Shown: positions 1 through 8,949, numbered from the stretch's first letter. The stretch: DNA of 64,000 bases from Trebonia sp963771985 (GCA_963771985.1 CAVYVO010000002.1:62001-126000), one strand, 5' to 3'. The notes: generated by a model from the letters alone, not told the origin. Numbers and translations are program-made.

Positions 1-207
1 GTGCCACGGGTGCTGCCCTACCACGAGTGCCCGCTGGCCGTCAGCAACGTCGCCGCCCTGGCCGGGCTGCCGCTGAGCGAGCTGCGCGGGGCGGTGCTTG
101 AGCGGCTCAAGGGGCCCCTCGGCTGTACCCACCTCAACGACATGATGCGGGCGCTGGCCGACGTGCCGGACCTCGCCCGGCACCTTGCGGCCGCCGCCGG
201 AGCCTAG
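1..207 (+). CDS. DUF2889 family protein, C-terminal fragment
   Basis: The reading frame is open to the first base of the window, so the gene is cut at its 5' side. The visible 68 residues contain the stretch LKGPLGCTHLNDMMRALAD, which resembles the C-terminal end of DUF2889 proteins (a conserved Gly-Cys-x-His-Leu followed by a helix). The family has no established function. Its stop codon overlaps the end of the convergent SnoaL-like gene by 4 bp. The GTG at base 1 should not be taken as a real start. Confidence 0.7.
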   Translation: MPRVLPYHECPLAVSNVAALAGLPLSELRGAVLERLKGPLGCTHLNDMMRALADVPDLARHLAAAAGA

Positions 208-692
208 GCGAACCGCGCGCCCCGCGAATGCCAGATCTTGGCCTGCTCGGCGCCCCACGGGGACGGCGGGTCGAAGTTGTAGCGCTTGATCGACTTGTGG
301 CGGATCCGCCAGCCGTCAGGAGTCCTGACCACGGTGTCGCGGTACACGATGTCCGCCATCGACCCGCCCGGTGTCGGCAGCAGCGCCTTCGAGCGCACCA
401 CCACCTCGTCCGGCGACACGTCCTCGATGACATGGTTGACCAGCATGTGCTGGTAGGGGTGGGTCAGCACATCGCGGAACTGCCGGACGATCTCAGCCCG
501 CCCGGCGATGGGGGCGAGCCCGGTGGGCGGCTGGGCCGACTGATCGCGGAAGTCGACCACCGCGTCCTCGGTGAACACCTGGTCGAAGCGGTCCCACTCG
601 CGGTCGTCGATGAGGAAACCGTAAAGGACGACGACGGCCTGAATCGCGAGAATATCCTCGGCGGAGCGCGACGCCTGTCCCGGCTGGTTCAC
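204..692 (-). CDS. SnoaL-like / NTF2-fold protein
   Basis: A 162-residue alpha+beta-barrel protein of the SnoaL-like (NTF2 superfamily) type, a fold used by cyclases, dehydratases and isomerases and by small binding proteins. The pattern is typical: an N-terminal helix with a Tyr-Gly and Asp-Asp-Arg-Glu-Trp element, a mid-protein GRAEIVRQF helix, then beta strands ending in DGWRIRHKSIKR. The open frame extends further upstream, but the GTG at 692 is preceded by GAGAGGAAAA and is the better start. It is divergent from the amidohydrolase at 1096, with a duplicated 21-bp element between them. The substrate is unknown. The fold is clear; the catalytic role is inference. Confidence 0.8.
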   Translation of the reverse strand: MNQPGQASRSAEDILAIQAVVVLYGFLIDDREWDRFDQVFTEDAVVDFRDQSAQPPTGLAPIAGRAEIVRQFRDVLTHPYQHMLVNHVIEDVSPDEVVVRSKALLPTPGGSMADIVYRDTVVRTPDGWRIRHKSIKRYNFDPPSPWGAEQAKIWHSRGARFA

Positions 693-813
693 TGGTTTTT
701 CCTCTCGACTGGAGTTCGATGAGGGCGATGCGCCAATTGACAGATGCGTCGCCGGCTCAGTGGTTGCAGCGTACGCCGCTGGTTGACCGGCTCGGCGACC
801 TGCCGTTCCGCTG

Positions 814-834
814 ACCGGAATGAGCCGTTGACCG
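814..834 (+). repeat. 21-bp direct repeat, copy 1
   Basis: This copy matches 992-1012 at 19 of 21 positions and, like it, ends in AGCCGTTGACCG. The TTGACC at 828-833 is followed 17 bp later by TTAATT (851-856), so it could carry a weak plus-strand -35 element. It lies between the divergent SnoaL-like and amidohydrolase genes. Confidence 0.7.
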
Positions 835-991
835 TGACAATTCTCGTTGGTTAATTTCGCCATAAAGAATTACGGTCGACCACTGGCCTGAATGCGATCG
901 AGCGGCCTCATAAGGCGCTCAGACGGACCGCGCCCGTCTCCCCTGGTCGCCGGCTGGCCTTGCCTGGTTACCGAGAGGCCCCCGGCTCGTC

Positions 992-1012
992 ACCGGTATC
1001 AGCCGTTGACCG
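992..1012 (+). repeat. 21-bp direct repeat, copy 2
   Basis: Second copy of the element at 814-834, differing at the sixth and ninth bases. Its TTGACC (1006-1011) forms the -35 box of the promoter proposed for the amidohydrolase, so a protein bound to the repeat would sit on that promoter. Confidence 0.7.
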
Positions 1013-1035
1013 CCGCCCTTGTTCGCGTCTATGTT
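1006..1035 (+). promoter_or_regulatory. Sigma-70-type promoter of the amidohydrolase gene
   Basis: TTGACC at 1006-1011, an 18-bp spacer and TATGTT at 1030-1035. Transcription would start near 1042 and give an untranslated leader of about 54 nt before the ATG at 1096. The -35 box is inside a duplicated 21-bp element. Confidence 0.55.
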
Positions 1036-1095
1036 GATACATGGAAGCCCGACTATCTGGTATCCAGGTAACTGCTCAAAGGAGAGGCCCTCCCT

Positions 1096-2394
1096 ATGTT
1101 CAAAGAGTTCCTCGTCTCCGGTGACTGCCACATCATCGAGCCGCCCGACCTGTTCAAGACCCGGCTCCCGGTCAACATGCGCGACCGTGCGCTGTGGGAA
1201 GAGGAGTTCACCCTCGAGGAGCCGATCGTCCCGGGCGGTCACACCGAGTTCAGGAAGCTGCACACGATCGGCTTCGACGGCTGGACGGTGTTGAAGTACC
1301 GCCAGTTCCAGGGCCACGGGGGCACGACGCCCAACTGGAAGCCCGACGAGATCCTGGCCGACATGGATATGGAAAGCGTCGACGCGGCCGTGTTCTTTCC
1401 CAACCTGGCGCTGTTCGTCCTGTTCACCGACGACCACGAGCTCTCGATGGCCCACGCGCGGGCGTGGAATGACTGGATCGCCGAGACCTACCTGCAGTAC
1501 AAGGCCAGGATGCGGCCGACCGCGGCCATCCCGCTGACCGACGTCCCGGACGCGGTGGCCGAGATCGAGCGGGTCTTCAACCTCGGCATCAGGGCGCTGC
1601 TACTGCCGGAGATCCCGCCGGAGCCGTACTGGTCGAAGAAGTACGAGCCGGTGTGGGCGGCGGCCGAGGCGCACGGCCTGCCGGTCTTCATCCACGTCGC
1701 CACCGGCGGGGTGAAGGTCAAGGAGGACGCGTCAGTGACTGGGAGCACGGTCAAGGGCCTGATGACGGCCATGAACATGGGCAAGGGCAACCTGACCGAC
1801 GACATGGTGGCCGGGCGCACGATGGGCGGCGGCAACACCGCCGCCGCCAGTCCGCAGAAGATCATGGCCGACCTGATCGGCGGCGGCGTCTGCGAGCGGC
1901 ACCCGAACCTGCACTTCAACCTGATCGAGTTCGGCGCCAGCTGGCTGGTCTCGTACATGGCGTTCATGGACAAGTCGTGGCGCAAGGGCACCGGCCAGGA
2001 CCCGGACTGGTGGCTCGGCTTCTGGGACGACAGCCGCTCGCCATACGACCAGCCGACCATGGGCCGCCTGTTCAACATCAACCAGAAGTGGCCCTACCCG
2101 CTCAAGCCGACCGAGTACGTGCGGCGTCAGATCCATGTCCAGTTCGCCGATGACCCGGTGGCGGTCCAGGCCCGGCACATCACCGGGCTGACCACGATCA
2201 TGTGGGGCAACGACTACCCGCACGCCGAGGGCACCTTCCGCAGCACTGAAGAGTGCATCAACGAGAACATCGACAGCACCGTCTCCGCCGAGGACCGCGC
2301 GGCGATCCTCGGCGGCACCCTGGCCAAGGTCGCCGGCTTCGACACCAGTAAGAAGCTGGCGGTCGAGCGGCAGCCGACCAAGGCAGCCAGCTGA
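1096..2394 (+). CDS. Amidohydrolase family protein (COG2159 type)
   Basis: A 432-residue metal-dependent hydrolase or decarboxylase of the amidohydrolase-2 TIM-barrel family (ACMSD-like group). The N-terminus has Asp10-Cys-His12 in place of the usual HxH metal motif. A barrel His lies in FIHVATGG near residue 199, and the conserved GNDYPHAEG, with the metal/catalytic Asp, is near residue 373. AAAGGAG about 12 bp upstream of the ATG sets the start. It is a distant relative of the amidohydrolase at 24781, sharing the N-terminal Gly-Asp-x-His-x-x-Glu-Pro and the C-terminal DYPHxEGT signature. Members of this group often sit in aromatic or steroid catabolic clusters. The substrate cannot be read from sequence. 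Confidence 0.85.
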   Translation: MFKEFLVSGDCHIIEPPDLFKTRLPVNMRDRALWEEEFTLEEPIVPGGHTEFRKLHTIGFDGWTVLKYRQFQGHGGTTPNWKPDEILADMDMESVDAAVFFPNLALFVLFTDDHELSMAHARAWNDWIAETYLQYKARMRPTAAIPLTDVPDAVAEIERVFNLGIRALLLPEIPPEPYWSKKYEPVWAAAEAHGLPVFIHVATGGVKVKEDASVTGSTVKGLMTAMNMGKGNLTDDMVAGRTMGGGNTAAASPQKIMADLIGGGVCERHPNLHFNLIEFGASWLVSYMAFMDKSWRKGTGQDPDWWLGFWDDSRSPYDQPTMGRLFNINQKWPYPLKPTEYVRRQIHVQFADDPVAVQARHITGLTTIMWGNDYPHAEGTFRSTEECINENIDSTVSAEDRAAILGGTLAKVAGFDTSKKLAVERQPTKAAS

Positions 2395-2412
2395 CGCTCG
2401 ATGACGCCTGAA

Positions 2413-2443
2413 TCCCGGCCCGCGGACTGCCCGCGGGCCGGGA
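2413..2443 (+). terminator. GC-rich hairpin after the amidohydrolase
   Basis: A perfect 13-bp inverted repeat: TCCCGGCCCGCGG at 2413-2425, a 5-nt loop, and its complement at 2431-2443. It begins 18 bp after the amidohydrolase stop. No U-tract follows, as is common for actinobacterial terminators. Confidence 0.7.
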
Positions 2444-2639
2444 CTCGCGTTCTGCTGGACGGACTCCGGCGGTTGGCCGGCCGGCATGCCGCACTCGAAC
2501 GCGCGCCGGGCGGCAAGTTCTGGGTGCACACGACGACCAAGCGCCAGCGGGCGAAGGCGCCTCGAAGCGCGATCGGATATCGACCGTTTGCATGGCCCCA
2601 GCATTGCAGATGCCGTAAAGCTCGTGCCTCAGCTGCCAC

Positions 2640-3459
2640 CTCGCCGCAAGCACTGTGGTAGCGGCATCTACGGGCGGGGCGGCTTCGTCGCTCACGGTGA
2701 GATCCAGCTGGGCGGCGCGCACGTCTCCGGATGGCTCAATCTCGAAGGCGCGCAACTGATCAACCCGCACGGAGCTGCCCTGGTCGGATGGGGCATGGAC
2801 ATTACTGGCCGGCTCTTCTGCAGGGAGGGCTTCCGCGCGGAGGGCGAGCTGAGCCTTAACGACGCGCACGTCGCCGAAGGCGTATTCCTGGAGGGCGCAG
2901 CGCTGTCCAATCCTGGAGGTCATGCCCTGTCCGCGTACGGACTGACCACGCGCGGCGTGGTCAACTGCAGTGACGGGTTCTCCTGCGAGGGCACCATGTC
3001 CTTTACGGGTGCCAGCATCGGCAGCGAACTGTGCCTCAATGCTGCCATCGTCCAAGGCGACATCAGGCTCAGGCAGCTGCACGCCGCAACGCTGAGAACC
3101 AGTGCCCTTACGCAGATAGCAGGCACCATGGACTTGCGGCACGCCACCAGACAGCGCTACCTGCCGGGCAACGGCTGCGATGGCTGGCCCGCGACGATCA
3201 GGGCTACCACCCGCAGCCTTACGAGCACCTCGCCGCGGTCTACCGCGCCATGGGCAACGACGGCGACGCTCGTACCGTGCTGTACCAAAAGCAGCGTGCC
3301 CGCAAGCACACCCTGCCAGTTCCACTGCGAGCCTGGAGCTGGCTGCAGGACTGGATAGTCGGCTACGGCTACCGTCCTGAGCGCGCCGCGCTGTGGTTCA
3401 CCAGCCTCCTGGTCATTGGCACGTCAGCGGGAATTACCCGCACCCTCGCCCGGCAGTAA
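2640..3459 (+). pseudogene. Degraded repeat protein (membrane-associated oxidoreductase type)
   Basis: One frame (to about 3170) encodes successive units of the form GEIQLGGAHVSGWLNLEGA and SGDGFSCEG-like loops. These are the beta-helix repeats found in actinobacterial proteins annotated as membrane-associated oxidoreductases. The family's conserved C-terminus (GYHPQPYEHLAAVYRAMG, then a WLQDWIVGYGYRPERAALWF membrane segment) continues in a different frame to 3459. A frameshift, probably with a deletion of repeats, lies near 3160-3180. No convincing N-terminus is present. The C-terminal transmembrane part is also shorter than usual. The enzymatic annotation of the family is itself weak. Confidence 0.65.
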
Positions 3460-3566
3460 TCTTCAGGTGGAAAGAACACCCAGCCCCGCCGATATCGCAG
3501 TATCTTCCGAGGGCGCGACCGCCAAATATGCTAACGACTGGAACCTGAGTACGACTCGGAGACAAT

Positions 3567-4557
3567 GAGGTTTTCTCAGCAACGCTGAACCCGGCATTTC
3601 CGTCGTAACAGCCATACGGGCAGACACGCGGACACAAGCGGAGATCCGAGGGGAAACGCGGAGCCCCCGGTACAAGAGGTCTCGACCAAGATCCCTGCCG
3701 TGCCCGGAGGCTCCGCGTGCTGTCCTATCGTGTCACCCTTGACGTCCCGTTCCAACTTGCGGTGTTCGTGGCGAAGCTGCTGGCGGAGCACCGCCGCGAG
3801 CTCGGCACCCGGGACGGGACCCGTGCCCTGACCTGCTGGAAGCAGGCGGTCTTCGCGCTGGCGTGGTTCCGGGACCGGCCGGACATCCGCCGGCTGGGCC
3901 AGGGGTCCGGGATCTCGCAGGCCACCGCGTACCGGTACAAGGACGAGGCCGCCGGGGTGCTCGCCGCGAAGGCGCCCACCCTGCGTCAGGCCCTGGAGCG
4001 GGCCGTTGAGCAGGGGCTTCCCTGCCTGATCCTGGACGGCACGCTGATCTCCTCTGACCGGTGCGCGGACAAGAAGACCAGCAGGAAGGGCAAGGAGATC
4101 GATAAGTGGTACTCCGGCAAGGCCCATGAGCCCGCGGGGAACGTGCAGGCGCTGGCCGCCCCGGGCGGCGTGCCGCTGTGGGTCTCGGAGGTGCTGCCGG
4201 GCAGCACCCATGACCTGACCGCGGCCCGCGAGCTCGTCCTGCCGGAGGCGCGCCCCTACCTCAAGGACCTGCCGTTCCTGGCTGATTCCGGCTATGAAGG
4301 CGCCGGCGCGGGCGTGCACGTCCCGGTGAAAAAGCCGGCCCGCGGCGAACTCGACCCGGATACGAAAACCCGTAACGCGCTGCTGCGATCCCTGCGCTGC
4401 CAGGGCGAACGCGGCTTTGCGATCATGTCCCAGCGCTGGGCCGCCATGCGGCATGTCAGCGTCAGCCCGACCACGATCGGCGACATCGCGAAATCAGTCC
4501 TCGTCCTCGTGCAATTCGAGCACAAGATGATCAGCTGAAAGTCGCTGAGAAAACCTC
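3567..4557 (+). mobile_element. Insertion sequence A (IS5-group), complete
   Basis: A 991-bp element with perfect 14-bp terminal inverted repeats, GAGGTTTTCTCAGC at 3567-3580 and its complement at 4544-4557, flanked by AAT at 3564-3566 and AAT at 4558-4560. It carries one transposase gene in the plus direction. A 3-bp ANT duplication is typical of the ISL2-like branch of IS5. Both ends and the gene look intact. Confidence 0.85.
3717..4538 (+). CDS. IS5-group transposase (DDE_Tnp_4 type)
   Basis: A 273-residue DDE transposase. An N-terminal winged-helix region (about residues 40-85, IRRLGQGSGISQATAYRYKD) is followed by the catalytic Asp in LILDGTLI, the second Asp in FLADSGYEG and the Glu in RCQGERGFAIM. 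GGAGG lies 8 bp upstream of the GTG start. The length is normal for single-ORF IS5 elements and no frameshift is seen, so the element could be active. Confidence 0.88.
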   Translation: MLSYRVTLDVPFQLAVFVAKLLAEHRRELGTRDGTRALTCWKQAVFALAWFRDRPDIRRLGQGSGISQATAYRYKDEAAGVLAAKAPTLRQALERAVEQGLPCLILDGTLISSDRCADKKTSRKGKEIDKWYSGKAHEPAGNVQALAAPGGVPLWVSEVLPGSTHDLTAARELVLPEARPYLKDLPFLADSGYEGAGAGVHVPVKKPARGELDPDTKTRNALLRSLRCQGERGFAIMSQRWAAMRHVSVSPTTIGDIAKSVLVLVQFEHKMIS

Positions 4558-4560
4558 AAT

Positions 4561-5825
4561 GAGCTTCTTTCATCCTGGGTTTCCGCAGGGTATGCGGCGG
4601 TTTGACAGGCCTGGTCCTGGTTCTTTCTGCTGGTCTTCGGGGGTGCGCGGGGCGGGTCTGGGGTACGGTGGTCCCGGCGGTAGCGGTGTTGCGGCCCGGT
4701 AACGATCGCGGACGGGTCAGGCAACGCGAAGAGCGGTGAACGGGTCGTGTTCCATGTAGTGCAGGGCCAGGACGGCCTTAATCACGGCGGTGCAGCGCTC
4801 CGGGCGGCAGCGCAGCTCGGTGGCCAGGACTTTCCAGTACTTCAGGCGGGCGTTACCGCGCTCGCCGACGCAGCGGAGCTGGGCCTGCAGCCGGTTCGCG
4901 GCCCGCTGCGCGGGAGTCAGGTCCTTTCCCCGCGGCTTGCGGCGGCCGGTGATCACCGCCTTGTCCCAGCCGAGGTAGCCCAGGTCAGCGAGGACGCCGG
5001 TCACTGAGGTGAGGATGGCGGCGATCCCGGCCTTCCGCGCCGCCGTGACGTCCACGGTCGCGCCCGGCTGCGGCGCAGCGGCCCACAGCAGTTCCCCGGC
5101 CGGGGAGCAGACGGTCTGCACGTTCAGCCCGTGCCGCTTGTGCTTCCCCGAGTAGAAGGCCCGCTGGCCTCCTGTTTTCCGGCCGAACGTCACGGTGGGC
5201 ACGTGCACGCCATCCACGATCAGGTAGTCCCAGCCCGCCTTCACGGCCAGCCGGGCCACGTCGCGCAGGCTGATCCGCCGGCCCCGGTCCGCCAGCACGC
5301 TGATCCCTTCGGCGATGTCCCGCCAGCACGTGGACGGCGAGATCCCGAACCCTGCGGCCAGCTCCGCATAGGTCAGGCTGGTGCGCAGGAACGCGATCAC
5401 CAGCACCGCCTGCGCCAGCGGGCCCAGCAGCCGCCACCGCGTCCCGTTCCGCTCATGCCGCCGCCGCAGCGACTCCGCGAGGTCCTCACAGGTCCCGGCG
5501 CTGACCTTCGCCCCGGCACGGAACAGGGCATACCCCGTCGAGGTCAGCTCGGGCGTGAACGACGTTCCCTGATATACAGTCATGACGGCTCCTGGCACGG
5601 GGTGATTCGACACCAGCCCGTGTACCAGGAGCCGCTTGCGTTCACAGCGTTATCACCGGGCGCTGCCGTAACGTGATCATCATCCAGCCGGATCGTTACC
5701 AGCGGCCCGCTGCCCGCACGCGTACCGCCATGCCTGGCCCGGCGCCCGAACTAGCCAGCGGCAAAGAGATCCGCGCGACCTGTCAAACAGCCGCTGCGCT
5801 GCGCAAACGAGGATGAAACAAGCTC
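4561..5825 (-). mobile_element. Insertion sequence B (IS5-group), complete
   Basis: A 1265-bp element starting directly after the AAT that closes element A. The outer 16 bp of each end (GAGCTTNTTTCATCCT) match except at one base, and weaker similarity continues inward for about 50 bp to TTTGACAGG. AAT flanks both sides (4558-4560 and 5826-5828). It has one transposase gene on the minus strand. The transposase differs from that of element A, so this is a separate IS and not a second copy. Confidence 0.85.
4717..5583 (-). CDS. IS5-group transposase of element B
   Basis: A 288-residue DDE transposase. It has an N-terminal helix-turn-helix (LTYAELAAGFGISPSTCWRD), then the catalytic Asp in YLIVDGVHVP, the second in GVLADLGYLG and the Glu in RCVGERGNARLK. 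The ATG at 5583 has AGGAG six bases upstream and is preferred over an in-frame GTG at 5613. Intact and probably functional. Confidence 0.87.
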   Translation of the reverse strand: MTVYQGTSFTPELTSTGYALFRAGAKVSAGTCEDLAESLRRRHERNGTRWRLLGPLAQAVLVIAFLRTSLTYAELAAGFGISPSTCWRDIAEGISVLADRGRRISLRDVARLAVKAGWDYLIVDGVHVPTVTFGRKTGGQRAFYSGKHKRHGLNVQTVCSPAGELLWAAAPQPGATVDVTAARKAGIAAILTSVTGVLADLGYLGWDKAVITGRRKPRGKDLTPAQRAANRLQAQLRCVGERGNARLKYWKVLATELRCRPERCTAVIKAVLALHYMEHDPFTALRVA

Positions 5826-5828
5826 AAT

Positions 5829-6347
5829 ACCGTGCGAGCGCCCGAATCCCGGACACTCGTGTCATCGAACATAACGATCCTTCGAGCGCGCTCTGAACCA
5901 CCACAGTGAGTATTATGCCGAGCGTCCAGATCGGCGGCTCTAGCACGCCGACCGCAGGCAGTGGTCGTTGCGCAGCGTGATTACCGGATGGGATCGAGTG
6001 ACCGTTGCCCTCCCCCTTTTTTAGATGCGGCCCCAACTCCGGCGAAGGTTGTCTGGCTCCATCGGCGTTCCGGCCCGCGTGGGCATGACCAAACCGTGAT
6101 CTCTCCACTTGTCCTCGGCTCCGTCGTGCTCGTCGGCCTGGCGCTCGGCGTGTTCCTTCAGCGCGTGCAGGCCAGAAGTCCGGTAGTGGCGCCGTCCGCG
6201 GCGAATCTTCGGTCTTCGGCGGCAGGAACCGGAGTTGTCCGCCGGCCCGATGGAGAGTCTGCACGACTTCGGGTGTTCCGGCCGCCATCCGCCGGCCCGC
6301 CCGAGTTGTCCAGGCGGTGTGCGTGCTCCGCTCCGTGCGGCGGCCCG
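5829..6347 (+). other. Intergenic stretch without a supported gene
   Basis: No convincing gene. A short plus-strand frame near 6097-6180 encodes a hydrophobic run (VISPLVLGSVVLVGLALGVF) that may be the remnant of a transporter membrane helix, with no start or continuation. One copy of the short repeat CAGATCGGCGG lies at 5927-5937. Confidence 0.4.
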
Positions 6348-7256
6348 CTACAGGGCGCCGTCGCGCCAGGCGGCCTTCGCGGTCGGGTAGATCGGCCGGA
6401 AGCCCAGCTCACGATAGGCGCGCGTAATGTCCGGGACGCCGAGCCAGGGGTCTTCGACGGTCCGGCCGGCGGCCGCCGCGACGTCGAACTCCCGCCCGCC
6501 GAGCTCGAAGAGCTCGTACATGGTCGACGCGGCGTCGCCGGCGATGTTGTACGCGACGTACCCGGGCCGCTCCGGCCGCGCCGTCCGCAGCGCGCGCTGA
6601 ACGCCCTGGGCCACGTCCGCGTGGTGCCCCATCGGCATCAGGGCGTGCGCCGCCCGGTCGCCCAGGCTGAAGTGCGCCAGGGCGTTGTCGATGTGCGGGT
6701 CGCCGTCGCCGTACACGAAGGGCAGGCGCAGCGTGATCACGTCGAAGCCGGTCTCCGCGCACAGGGCCTTGATCTGCTCCTCAGCCTCCCGCTTGCTGTG
6801 CGGGTACACGCGGTGCCGCTCGCCCTCGCCGGCGTCCGGCGCGCGCAGTTCGTCGTCCTCGCGCACCGGACGGCCGACTCCCGGGCCGTAGACGTGGATC
6901 GTGCTCACCTGCACGAACCGCCGCACCCCGGCCTGCACGCTCTCCCGCGCCAGGGCCACGGCGGCGTCCCGGTTCACCGCGTACATGGCGGACTCTGCGA
7001 CCCCCGGGTCGCGGAAGGTGGCCGCGGCGTTGACGACCAGCGCCACGCCGTCCAGCGCGCGCTTGCGGTCGGCAGCCTCGGTGATGTCGCCGACCACGGC
7101 CTGCGCCCCCAGCGCCTCGAAGCGCTCGGCCGCCTCCCGGGTCCGCACCAGAACCCGCACCGCGTCGCCGGGCTCGCGCCAGGACAGCAGCCGCGGCACC
7201 AGCCGCCTGCCGACCTGCCCGGTCGCGCCCGTCACCAGGATCGTCTCGTTCGCCAT
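6348..7256 (-). CDS. NAD-dependent epimerase/dehydratase family protein
   Basis: A 302-residue extended short-chain dehydrogenase. The N-terminal nucleotide-binding motif GATGQVGRRL, an Asp-Ile after the third strand and the catalytic Tyr-x-x-x-Lys (YPHSK) are visible. The substrate domain ends in FRPIYPTAKAAWRDG. The ATG at 7256 is preceded by GGAG. It is divergent from the XRE/MLTR regulator at 7414 across 157 bp, an arrangement in which that type of regulator commonly controls its neighbour. The substrate is unknown; UDP-sugar-type or dihydroflavonol-reductase-like activities are both possible. Confidence 0.82.
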   Translation of the reverse strand: MANETILVTGATGQVGRRLVPRLLSWREPGDAVRVLVRTREAAERFEALGAQAVVGDITEAADRKRALDGVALVVNAAATFRDPGVAESAMYAVNRDAAVALARESVQAGVRRFVQVSTIHVYGPGVGRPVREDDELRAPDAGEGERHRVYPHSKREAEEQIKALCAETGFDVITLRLPFVYGDGDPHIDNALAHFSLGDRAAHALMPMGHHADVAQGVQRALRTARPERPGYVAYNIAGDAASTMYELFELGGREFDVAAAAGRTVEDPWLGVPDITRAYRELGFRPIYPTAKAAWRDGAL

Positions 7257-7413
7257 GGTCCTGCTCCGATCTCGTCTCGCCCCGCTTCTCCCGCGGGGCA
7301 TTCGTCTCGCGCTCTCCACCCTGCCGCGCGGCGCGGCGGAATTGCAGAGACCGGCGTAGCCGCGGACTCCCTGTCCCTGGCTACCGGCGGCACGGCGGGG
7401 TGAGAATAAGGCC

Positions 7414-8274
7414 ATGACCGGCATCGATCGCGCGGAACTGGCCGATTTCCTGCGGCGCAGCAGAGAGCGGATCGCGCCGGCCTCGGTGGGGCTGCCGCCG
7501 CGCGGCCGCAGGCGGACACCGGGGCTGCGGCGGGAGGACGTCGCCCAGATGGCCGGGATCTCGGTGGACTACTACGCCCGCTTGGAGCAGCAGCGCGGCG
7601 CGCGGCCCTCCGAACAGGTGATCAGCGCGCTGGCCGGTGCGCTGCGGCTAACCGAGGACGAGAGCGACTACCTGCACCGCCTGGCCGGATACCGGACGTG
7701 GGGGCGCAGCACATCCGCGCGGCGCGTCTCCCCGGGCCTCCTGCTCGTGCTCGACCGGCTCGTGGACGCGCCCGCACAGGTGCTCAGCGACAGCGGCCAG
7801 GTCCTGGCGCGCAACGCCATGGCCGAGGCGCTGTTCGGTGCCCCCGCGCTGCCGGGCCGCGCCGGGAACGCGATCTGGCGGATGTTCGCCGACCGGGGTT
7901 CGCGCTGGCTCATCCCCGAGGACCTGCAGCCGGTCCTGATGGCCAACCACGTCGCCGACCTGCGCGCCACCCACGCCCGCCGCCCGCACGACGAGGAGGT
8001 CAACGCGCTCATCCGCGACCTGCTCGAGGCCAGCGACGAGTTCCGCGAGCTGTGGGAACGGCATGACGTCGCGGTCATGCGCAACTGCACGAAGACCATC
8101 CTGCACCCGGAGGTCGGCCCGCTCGCGCTGGCCAGCGAGGTGCTGCTGGACTCCACGACAGAGCAGTCGCTCGTTCTCTATACCGCACAGCCGGGCACGG
8201 ACACCGCCGAGAAGCTCGAACTGCTGCGCGTGCTCGGCCGGGAGAAGTTCGCCGAGCTGCGGGAAGTGCGTTGA
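7414..8274 (+). CDS. XRE-family regulator with MmyB-like ligand-binding domain
   Basis: 286 residues. The N-terminal helix-turn-helix (about residues 10-70) carries the hallmark TPGLRREDVAQMAGISVDYY followed by a RLEQQRG element. The C-terminal two thirds form the MLTR ligand-binding domain (PAQVLSDSGQVLARNAMA, then a WRMFAD helix). AAGG precedes the ATG. These regulators usually repress an adjacent divergent oxidoreductase gene and respond to a small ligand, so the epimerase at 6348-7256 is the likely target. Confidence 0.88.
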   Translation: MTGIDRAELADFLRRSRERIAPASVGLPPRGRRRTPGLRREDVAQMAGISVDYYARLEQQRGARPSEQVISALAGALRLTEDESDYLHRLAGYRTWGRSTSARRVSPGLLLVLDRLVDAPAQVLSDSGQVLARNAMAEALFGAPALPGRAGNAIWRMFADRGSRWLIPEDLQPVLMANHVADLRATHARRPHDEEVNALIRDLLEASDEFRELWERHDVAVMRNCTKTILHPEVGPLALASEVLLDSTTEQSLVLYTAQPGTDTAEKLELLRVLGREKFAELREVR

Positions 8275-8306
8275 CCGCTCGCGCCTCGTCGCGGCAGGGT
8301 GCCGCG

Positions 8307-8639
8307 GTGAATGAGCTGATCCACGCCGCTCTGCCCTCCGCGCTCCGCCCGGCCGGCGGCAAGGTCTGCGCGTTCTCGGTGGACGAGGCGGGCACGCCGG
8401 CGCTGTCCGGCGAGGCCCGCTCGGACGTGCTCAGCGACCCCTGGGGCGAGCGGCCCGAGGCCGGGTACCTCCTCGGCGTGCCGCCGCGCGATGGGCTTAT
8501 CCCACGCACCAGGCACGGACCCGCGCAGAGCACCAAGATATGCGTCGCCAGAGCAACAGCAAACGGAATCCCAATAGGTCGATTGCGTGCAGATCGGCGG
8601 TTCCCGGACGGCGTGGCCATCCAGACTGGCGGTGGTTGA
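8307..8639 (+). CDS. Hypothetical protein, possibly a remnant
   Basis: A 110-residue frame just after the XRE regulator. The first 60 residues (KVCAFSVDEAGTPALSGE) have normal coding character. The tail after about residue 75 runs through a copy of the repeat CAGATCGGCGG (8590-8600) and looks non-coding, as if a longer gene had been truncated. An upstream TTG at 8271 would overlap the regulator's stop codon and is a possible alternative start. No family is recognised. Confidence 0.25.
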   Translation: MNELIHAALPSALRPAGGKVCAFSVDEAGTPALSGEARSDVLSDPWGERPEAGYLLGVPPRDGLIPRTRHGPAQSTKICVARATANGIPIGRLRADRRFPDGVAIQTGGG

Positions 8640-8709
8640 TCCGCACTGACCGATCCCGCCTGGGAGGACACACGCCAGACGGCCTGCGTCGTCCCCGGCT
8701 GCGCCATAC

Positions 8710-8949
8710 TCAGGGTGCTTGCCTAGCCTGGGCACCGTCACGGTACTCGTACCATTCGGGCTGACCGGGAAGCGAGACCTCGATGCGGGCGCTGTCGACC
8801 GTGGTGAGCATCGACAGGTGCACGGCGTAGTCATGCGGCGCCTCACGAAAGAACTCCTCGCTGACAGTGCCGTCGGTATAGCGGATGATCAGCTTGCTCG
8901 GCCAGGCACCTGGGCCAGGGTTGCCGGAATCCGGGTCGGTCGGTTGCAT
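8710..8949 (-). CDS. Small hypothetical protein
   Basis: A 79-residue protein with good coding character: a strand-turn pair KLIIRYTDGTVSEEFF followed by YAVHLSMLTTVDSARIEV. It has no signal peptide or membrane segment. The ATG at 8949 is used; a TTG at 8961 closer to a GAGG is an alternative. It stands alone between degenerate sequence and the methyltransferase at 9343. Function unknown. Confidence 0.55.
   Translation of the reverse strand: MQPTDPDSGNPGPGAWPSKLIIRYTDGTVSEEFFREAPHDYAVHLSMLTTVDSARIEVSLPGQPEWYEYRDGAQARQAP

Noticed and set aside
5961..7403. 480-codon open frame on the plus strand
   Set aside because: It runs antisense over the epimerase gene, is Arg/Pro/His-rich and shows no motifs. 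It is a mirror of high-GC third positions.
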